From positions 1-10,962 of the forward strand of contig JAEXNA010000094.1 of NCBI GenBank assembly GCA_023447635.1: a DNA stretch of 10,962 bases, given 5' to 3'. Position numbers and translations under genes: made by a program. The notes under the pieces are model-generated. The model worked only from the letters and a program-made list of their open reading frames with translations. It made no database searches and had not been told where the DNA came from. This document shows, in pieces, positions 7,195 to 10,962 of the stretch; within the stretch, counting starts at the first letter, position 1, and each line of letters begins with the position of its first letter. This DNA comes from Vulcanimicrobiota bacterium (GTDB lineage Bacteria; Vulcanimicrobiota; Xenobia; Xenobiales; JADMJV01).

Positions 7195-7216
7195 GTAAAG
7201 AAGCTGTAAAGGAGCG
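7195..7216. promoter_or_regulatory. Tandem 11-bp direct repeat, possible response-regulator site
   Basis: Two adjacent copies, GTAAAGAAGCT and GTAAAGGAGCG, match at 9 of 11 positions with an exact 11-bp period. Direct repeats of one helical turn are the usual site layout of OmpR/PhoB-family regulators. They lie 25 bp after the PAS/GAF stop and about 120 bp before the LCP start. No promoter can be placed confidently, though GATAAG at 7298-7303 could be a -10-like element. Confidence 0.35.
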
Positions 7217-7229
7217 CGGGGTTTCCCCG
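7217..7229 (+). terminator. CGGGG-TTT-CCCCG hairpin, possible terminator
   Basis: A perfect 5-bp GC stem with a 3-nt loop follows the PAS/GAF gene by about 50 bp and directly abuts the 11-bp direct repeats. The tail (TCGTTACTT) is only partly T-rich, so termination would be weak. The rest of the gap (7230-7325) is G/C-rich with a possible CCCC/GGGG pairing at about 7280-7292 and no gene. Confidence 0.35.
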
Positions 7230-7328
7230 TCGTTACTTGAATGGGTGGCTTTGGTCCTGGGTTTTGAGGGCCCGAGTGCCCCCTGGTAGGGGATGGGGAT
7301 AAGTTTCGCCAGAGTGGGGGCGAGGAAT

Positions 7329-7332
7329 GAGG
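7329..7332 (+). promoter_or_regulatory. Shine-Dalgarno GAGG choosing the LCP start
   Basis: GAGG ends 6 nt before ATG 7339, an ideal spacing. The alternative in-frame ATG at 7327 has GAGG only 1 nt before it, which is too close. This favours 7339 and shortens the product by four residues. Confidence 0.55.
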
Positions 7333-7338
7333 CTGGTC

Positions 7339-8838
7339 ATGACTGAGACGACGGTACCTCCCGCAGAGCCCTCGGAACCTTCCGGCTCGGCTTTTGCACC
7401 CGACTCTGCAACGACGGCCCCGGCCCAGGTCCGCCTCCCCTGGCACCAGCGGCTGCCCGGCGCCTGGCGATTCCTGTTCTGGAACTTGCTCTGCTGGACG
7501 TTCGGTGCGGCGGCGTTGGTCGGGGGGGTGATCTACACCGAGCACGTGGTCAAGCCGGTGGCCGAACACGGCGGGACCTCGTTTTCTCCCATCCGGGTGT
7601 TCGAGAAAGAGGCTGGCGGCCAGCGCGTTTTCGGCAACGAGGACCGGATCAACATCCTGCTTCTGGGCATCGACTACAACCGAGACTCGAAAGGGATCGG
7701 CTACACCAAGGGGGCTCGGTCCGACACCATTATGGTGGTCTCGCTGTCGAAAGCCGGCGAGTTCCTGAATATGGTCAGCGTGCCCCGCGACACCCGGGTG
7801 TTCCTGGGCGACGACTACGGCTACGACAAGATCAACGGCGCCTATTCGTACGGCGGGATCGAGATGGCCAAAAAGGTGATTTCGGGCTTCCTGGGCGTCC
7901 CGATCCATCACTACGTGGTGGTCAAGGTGCCCGGCGCCAAGAAGATGGTCGACGTGATCGGCGGCCTGCCGATCGACGTGGAAAAAGACCTGGACTACGA
8001 CGACAACTGGGGCAAGCTGCACATCCATCTGAAACAGGGGCCGCAGCTTCTCGACGGCGAGCAGGCGGTGGGATACGCTCGTTTTCGGATGGACGAAGAG
8101 GGCGACCGCGGCCGCATCCGTCGCCAGCAGCAGGTGATCAAGGCGCTGGCCGGCCGGGTCAAAGAGCCGGCGCTGATCGCGCAGTTCCAGGGGATCGCGG
8201 GCGCCGTCAAAGAGACGCTGGAGACGGACCTTGCGCCTTTAGAGATGGTGGACCTGGCCAATCTTTACAGCGGCTTCGACTTTCAGCGGGTGCAGGGCGG
8301 CGCGGTGGTGGGCGACGATGCCATCGACGCTTACGGCGCTTCCTACATCGAGCCGTATGCTCCCGAAAACGAGCGCACGGTGCGACGTCTGTTGAGCAGT
8401 CTGGACTGGGTGGGCAAGAGCGATCTTCGCATCCGCATCCTGTTCAAATCCGCCGCGCCCGAGATCGCCTATCGTCTGGCCGACAGGTTGGGCGACCAGG
8501 GATTCGACGGGGTGGTCGTTCAGGCGCTTTCGCTCGAGGACCAGCGCGACAGCAGCGAGAGCTATCTGGCCTGGTCGCACAAGGTGCCGCGTCTGCAGGG
8601 GGTCCTGACCTCGGCGATGGGACAGCTTCCGGAACGGCCCGCCCTGGCCAAAGATGGCGACGACGACCTGATCATCGTGGTGGGCGACCGGGAACTGGGA
8701 CAGTGGGGCGTGGGGCCCAAGGGCCGGCCCAACCCGACGGCGGTCAAGACCCTCCCTGCGCCCGGCACGGGCGCTCCCACTCCCATCCTTACCTCTCCCC
8801 CCTCACCGGCCGCCGAACCCAGGCGGGTCGAAGGGTAA
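7339..8838 (+). CDS. LytR-CpsA-Psr (LCP) family glycopolymer transferase with LytR_C-like domain
   Basis: This 499-aa membrane-anchored extracytoplasmic enzyme belongs to the LCP family, which moves undecaprenyl-linked glycopolymers onto peptidoglycan. It has a Pro-rich cytoplasmic tail (1-42), one transmembrane helix (~45-66), then the LCP domain (~105-275). Family motifs are present: 'LLLGID' with Asp112, 'GARSDT' with Arg127/Asp129, 'VPRDTR' with Arg150/Asp151/Arg153, and 'YARFRMDEEGDRGRIRRQQ' (Arg248-Arg262), so the residues that bind Mg2+ and pyrophosphate appear intact. Residues ~345-455 resemble LytR_C ('LADRLGDQGFDGVVVQ' and 'IIVVGDRE'). The C-terminus is a Pro/Thr-rich tail. Its stop lies in a palindrome shared with the convergent gene. 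An LCP protein implies surface or wall-linked polysaccharide. It is probably transcribed separately from the PAS/GAF gene, given the 169-bp gap with repeat and hairpin. Confidence 0.95.
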   Translation: MTETTVPPAEPSEPSGSAFAPDSATTAPAQVRLPWHQRLPGAWRFLFWNLLCWTFGAAALVGGVIYTEHVVKPVAEHGGTSFSPIRVFEKEAGGQRVFGNEDRINILLLGIDYNRDSKGIGYTKGARSDTIMVVSLSKAGEFLNMVSVPRDTRVFLGDDYGYDKINGAYSYGGIEMAKKVISGFLGVPIHHYVVVKVPGAKKMVDVIGGLPIDVEKDLDYDDNWGKLHIHLKQGPQLLDGEQAVGYARFRMDEEGDRGRIRRQQQVIKALAGRVKEPALIAQFQGIAGAVKETLETDLAPLEMVDLANLYSGFDFQRVQGGAVVGDDAIDAYGASYIEPYAPENERTVRRLLSSLDWVGKSDLRIRILFKSAAPEIAYRLADRLGDQGFDGVVVQALSLEDQRDSSESYLAWSHKVPRLQGVLTSAMGQLPERPALAKDGDDDLIIVVGDRELGQWGVGPKGRPNPTAVKTLPAPGTGAPTPILTSPPSPAAEPRRVEG

Positions 8839-8850
8839 GCGCGCGCTTAC
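8835..8850. terminator. 16-bp perfect palindrome containing both convergent stop codons
   Basis: GTAAGCGCGCGCTTAC is a perfect 16-bp palindrome. The TAA stop of the LCP gene (8836-8838) sits in its left arm and the TAA stop of the leftward gene (8849-8847) in its right arm. As RNA from either strand it could fold with a 6-bp stem and CGCG loop. Only TTT follows on the + side and no T-tract on the - side, so a bidirectional terminator is plausible but not proven. Confidence 0.45.
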
Positions 8851-10181
8851 TTTCCGGTAGGGACCGAGACCAGATCTCGCAAGCGCCACTGGGCGTGGTT
8901 CGAGAGGTCGATGTCTTCGGTGGCCTTGTCGTAGTGCAGTTTGCTGGAATCGAGACGGACGGTTTTCCCGACGATCGCCCCAAACAGGTCGCTCCCTTCG
9001 ACCTCGAGATCGAGCCCCTTCCCCGAGATCACACCGTTGAAATAGCTGTCGACGATGTTGGCTTTGGAACTTGCGGTGGGCGCTCCCGCAGGCTGTTCAA
9101 GATCGGTAAAGAGTAGCTGGAAGTCGGAAGGCTTGGGGTTTTCGTTGTCCTCGTCGACCTGAGATTTGTTGATGGTCGAATCGACAATCGAGGCGGACTC
9201 GCCCACAAAGACCTTGATCGGTCCGCCGCTGCGGTCCAGGACCAGGGTGGCGCCCTTCAGGTCGAGTTCGTGAAAAAAGTACGAACCCGAGGTGAGGCGA
9301 AGTTTCTGGTCCTGACGCACCTCGAGACGGTTATAGGGTCCTGGCTCGAGAGTAGGATAGGAGTCTTCGACTTCGAGCGTGTCGACATCGAGTACGGAGG
9401 CGATGGCGAGGTGTTCGGGGTAAGGCGAGACGGTCCGAGGGATCTCTCGTTTCTTCTTGGGCCGCTGCTCTTCCCCGCTGAACCCACCGCTGCCGCTGAG
9501 CAGCACTTCGGCCTGGCCGCTGTAGGTGGTTCCATCGAGTTGGAAAGAGGTCGGGTCGGGTAAGACGACGTCGCCTTCGACCTGGGAGTCGTGCAGTTCG
9601 ACGACTTTCGCGCTGCCGACGTGGCCGGCATCGGCGACCAGGGTTTTGCGGTCGTCGTCGTCTTCGTCGGGGTTGTACCAGTGGTCTCCGACTCGGGAAT
9701 CGAAGGCGTCGGACTTGCTGTTGTCCTTCATGGTGAACTCGGTAAAGCCAAATCCCGCCTCGCCGAACTTGCCGCCCGGACGCACCGCGGTTCCGGCCAA
9801 TGCGGCCAGCGGGACGGGTTGGAGGTCGCCGATGGAGTAGCCCTGAGCGTACAGGAACACTTCGTTTTCCGCCAGGGCGGTTCCGAAGGCGTTATCCCGC
9901 ACCTCGAGCGTGTAGGTGAGTTCGGGGTTCTGGACCAACTGCGTCCGGGTGGTCCAGCCGGTCCTCCACTCGGGGTCCCTGGCCAGTTCCCCGAAGGCCC
10001 TTTGGATGGCGGCATGCGCGGCGTAGCGAGCTTCGAGTTCGCCACTGCCGGTCAGGGCGTACTGGGCGCTGATTTTGGCGGTGGAGAAAAGCGCCGACAT
10101 CAGCACGCCGAGCAGCAGCGCGGCGCCGACGATGGTCAGGTAGAGAGTCCCGCCGCGGGACGGTTGGAGTGAACGGCTCAT
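8847..10181 (-). CDS. PilX-like pilin/pseudopilin-associated protein
   Basis: This 444-aa protein has a short N-tail ('MSRSLQPSRGG'), one hydrophobic helix (~12-33), an amphipathic helix with 'EARYAAHAAIQRAFGELARD' as in PilX-N-type minor pilins, and a long extracytoplasmic region. The latter contains an acidic cluster (residues 172-177, DEDDDD), a basic patch at ~242-246, and repetitive beta-strand patterns ('LRLTSGSYFFHELDLKGATL', 'FNGVISGKGLDLEVEGSDLF') like polymer-forming ectodomains. There is no prepilin cleavage motif with Glu+5. ATG 10181 has an AGAGGA Shine-Dalgarno about 10 nt upstream and overlaps the TGA of the upstream gene (ATGA), indicating a shared transcript and coupled translation. 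It is the same architecture as the broken PilX-like gene at 2805-4213, making the two likely paralogues. Confidence 0.85.
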   Translation of the reverse strand: MSRSLQPSRGGTLYLTIVGAALLLGVLMSALFSTAKISAQYALTGSGELEARYAAHAAIQRAFGELARDPEWRTGWTTRTQLVQNPELTYTLEVRDNAFGTALAENEVFLYAQGYSIGDLQPVPLAALAGTAVRPGGKFGEAGFGFTEFTMKDNSKSDAFDSRVGDHWYNPDEDDDDRKTLVADAGHVGSAKVVELHDSQVEGDVVLPDPTSFQLDGTTYSGQAEVLLSGSGGFSGEEQRPKKKREIPRTVSPYPEHLAIASVLDVDTLEVEDSYPTLEPGPYNRLEVRQDQKLRLTSGSYFFHELDLKGATLVLDRSGGPIKVFVGESASIVDSTINKSQVDEDNENPKPSDFQLLFTDLEQPAGAPTASSKANIVDSYFNGVISGKGLDLEVEGSDLFGAIVGKTVRLDSSKLHYDKATEDIDLSNHAQWRLRDLVSVPTGK

Positions 10182-10960
10182 CCTGCGTCTTCCTCTTCTC
10201 TAAGTCGCACTTCGGTCTGGATTTTCAGGGTGAAGCTGCCATCGCCGTAGTCCGTATCCAGGACCAGTTTGATGGGGTTGGTGGTGATGTTGGCTGTCAG
10301 CGAGGCGATGTAGCGGGCCACGATTCGGGGCTGAGTGGGGTCGTCGCGAAAGCTGGCGGTTTTGAGTTCGGAGGGGATGGGCGGAGGCGACAGCGCGGGC
10401 ACGGTCAGGGCGCGCTCTTTCCGGATCAGCACGGGCACGCCGGCCATGTCGTCGACGTAGTAGCAGATGAAGCGCCGCCAGAGCACGCCGCCGTGCATGG
10501 TCTGCAGTTGGCCGTCGCTACCGCGAGGGTTGCCGAAGACCAGCCCACGAGGCGAGGTGTCGGTTTTCAGGCTGCCGAACGAGCCGTCGCCGAGTTCGTC
10601 GGTCAGCCATTTCATGGCCAGCAGCGACTGCTGCTGAAGGTCCAGGGAGATGGACTGGACGGTGAAGTAGCGCAGCCGTCGCAGTATCTTCGGCGCGGCG
10701 GAGCAGGTGACCAGTTTTGCGCAGACGATGTCGCTGGCTCCGGAGCAGTTCGAGGCGGCGGCGCTGGCGGCGGCCAGTGGGATCGTGGGTCTGCCCCTCT
10801 CGCTTTTGGCCCTGCCGGGATAGGTTAGACCGGACCGTCGTTTCGACGAGGGAGATAGAGTTTTGCGAGGACCTTGCTGGGGAGCAGGGTCCTTTTTGCG
10901 TTTGGCGGCTTGGCGCGGGGTGGAGGGGAGGCGGAAAGGTTTGGTGCTCTGTTGGGACAC
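10178..10960 (-). CDS. PilW/GspJ-like protein with anomalous N-terminus, possibly partial
   Basis: The C-terminal ~170 residues look like a PilW/GspJ-type minor pilin ectodomain: 'LRYFTVQSISLDLQQQSLLA', 'MKWLTDELGDGSFGSL', 'RGLVFGNPRGSDGQLQ', 'VLWRRFICYYVDDMAGVPVL' and a final strand 'FTLKIQTEVRLRE'. The N-terminal ~85 residues are Pro/Ser/Arg/Lys-rich then Ala-rich, lacking the hydrophobic helix and prepilin motif expected there, and use codons (AGG, AGA, CTA, CCA, ATA) uncommon in the neighbours. The only initiator before the credible part is GTG 10960, 2 bp from the window edge; the frame runs off the edge, so the real start may lie outside. In the adjacent frame, 'SISLVETTV' (10859-10833) looks like a prepilin motif, hinting at a frameshift. 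Its stop overlaps the next gene as ATGA. Confidence 0.7.
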   Translation of the reverse strand: MSQQSTKPFRLPSTPRQAAKRKKDPAPQQGPRKTLSPSSKRRSGLTYPGRAKSERGRPTIPLAAASAAASNCSGASDIVCAKLVTCSAAPKILRRLRYFTVQSISLDLQQQSLLAMKWLTDELGDGSFGSLKTDTSPRGLVFGNPRGSDGQLQTMHGGVLWRRFICYYVDDMAGVPVLIRKERALTVPALSPPPIPSELKTASFRDDPTQPRIVARYIASLTANITTNPIKLVLDTDYGDGSFTLKIQTEVRLREEEDAG

Positions 10961-10962
10961 CG

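Noticed and set aside
2701..7629. 14-bp exact repeat GGCGGCCAGCGCGT near 2701 and 7616
   Set aside because: One copy is intergenic and one inside the LCP gene; in GC-rich DNA of this length such a match is plausible by chance and has no other repeat structure.
7084..8028. Leftward 314-codon frame opposite the LCP gene
   Set aside because: The rightward strand carries intact LCP catalytic motifs; the leftward product is His/Val-rich with no recognisable domain.
9649..9669. GTC trinucleotide run in the leftward PilX-like gene
   Set aside because: It simply encodes the DEDDDD acidic cluster; too short and in frame to be a phase-variation tract.
10169..10828. Rightward 219-codon frame opposite the rightmost pilin-like gene
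   Set aside because: Gly/Val/Gln-rich shadow; the leftward strand has credible PilW/GspJ-like sequence with an ATGA overlap to the next gene.

Overview
This is a GC-rich bacterial window with short intergenic gaps and frequent GTG/TTG starts. It holds eight genes: six in one rightward block and two leftward genes at the right end. No rRNA, tRNA, CRISPR array, transposase or integrase is visible. A LytR-CpsA-Psr (LCP) envelope protein, several prepilin-like genes and large PAS/GAF signalling proteins together suggest an environmental bacterium outside the classical Proteobacteria, perhaps an Armatimonadota, Eremiobacterota or Xenobia/Vulcanimicrobiota-type lineage. That placement is inference only; there is no phylogenetic marker.

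Layout, left to right. About 188-2692 (+) is a hybrid sensor histidine kinase (PAS, GAF, HisKA, HATPase, receiver, short GAF-like tail). 2805-5245 (+) is a tight cluster of three pilin-like genes: a PilX-like protein split by a -1-type frame change near 2972-2987, a PilV/GspI-like prepilin, and a PilW/GspJ-like prepilin. The last two start with TTG codons that overlap the stop of the preceding gene. 5352-7169 (+) is a PAS-GAF-PAS-GAF protein with no recognisable output domain. 7339-8838 (+) is an LCP glycopolymer ligase with a C-terminal LytR_C-like domain. It converges on 8847-10181 (-), a second PilX-like protein, whose start overlaps (ATGA) the stop of a PilW/GspJ-like gene at 10178-10960 (-) that probably continues past, or is damaged near, the right edge.

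The working picture is two separate minor-pilin/pseudopilin sets, each pairing a PilX-like with a PilW/GspJ-like protein, likely parts of a type IV pilus or type II-like secretion machine. They are interspersed with signalling proteins and a cell-wall polymer ligase. The window alone does not show that the kinase or the PAS/GAF protein controls the pilins.

Nothing here is convincingly a new system. The items most worth checking are the broken PilX-like gene, the output-less sensor, the 16-bp palindrome that contains both convergent stop codons, an 11-bp-period direct repeat upstream of the LCP gene, the anomalous N-terminus of the rightmost gene, and a tiny upstream frame coupled to the PAS/GAF gene.
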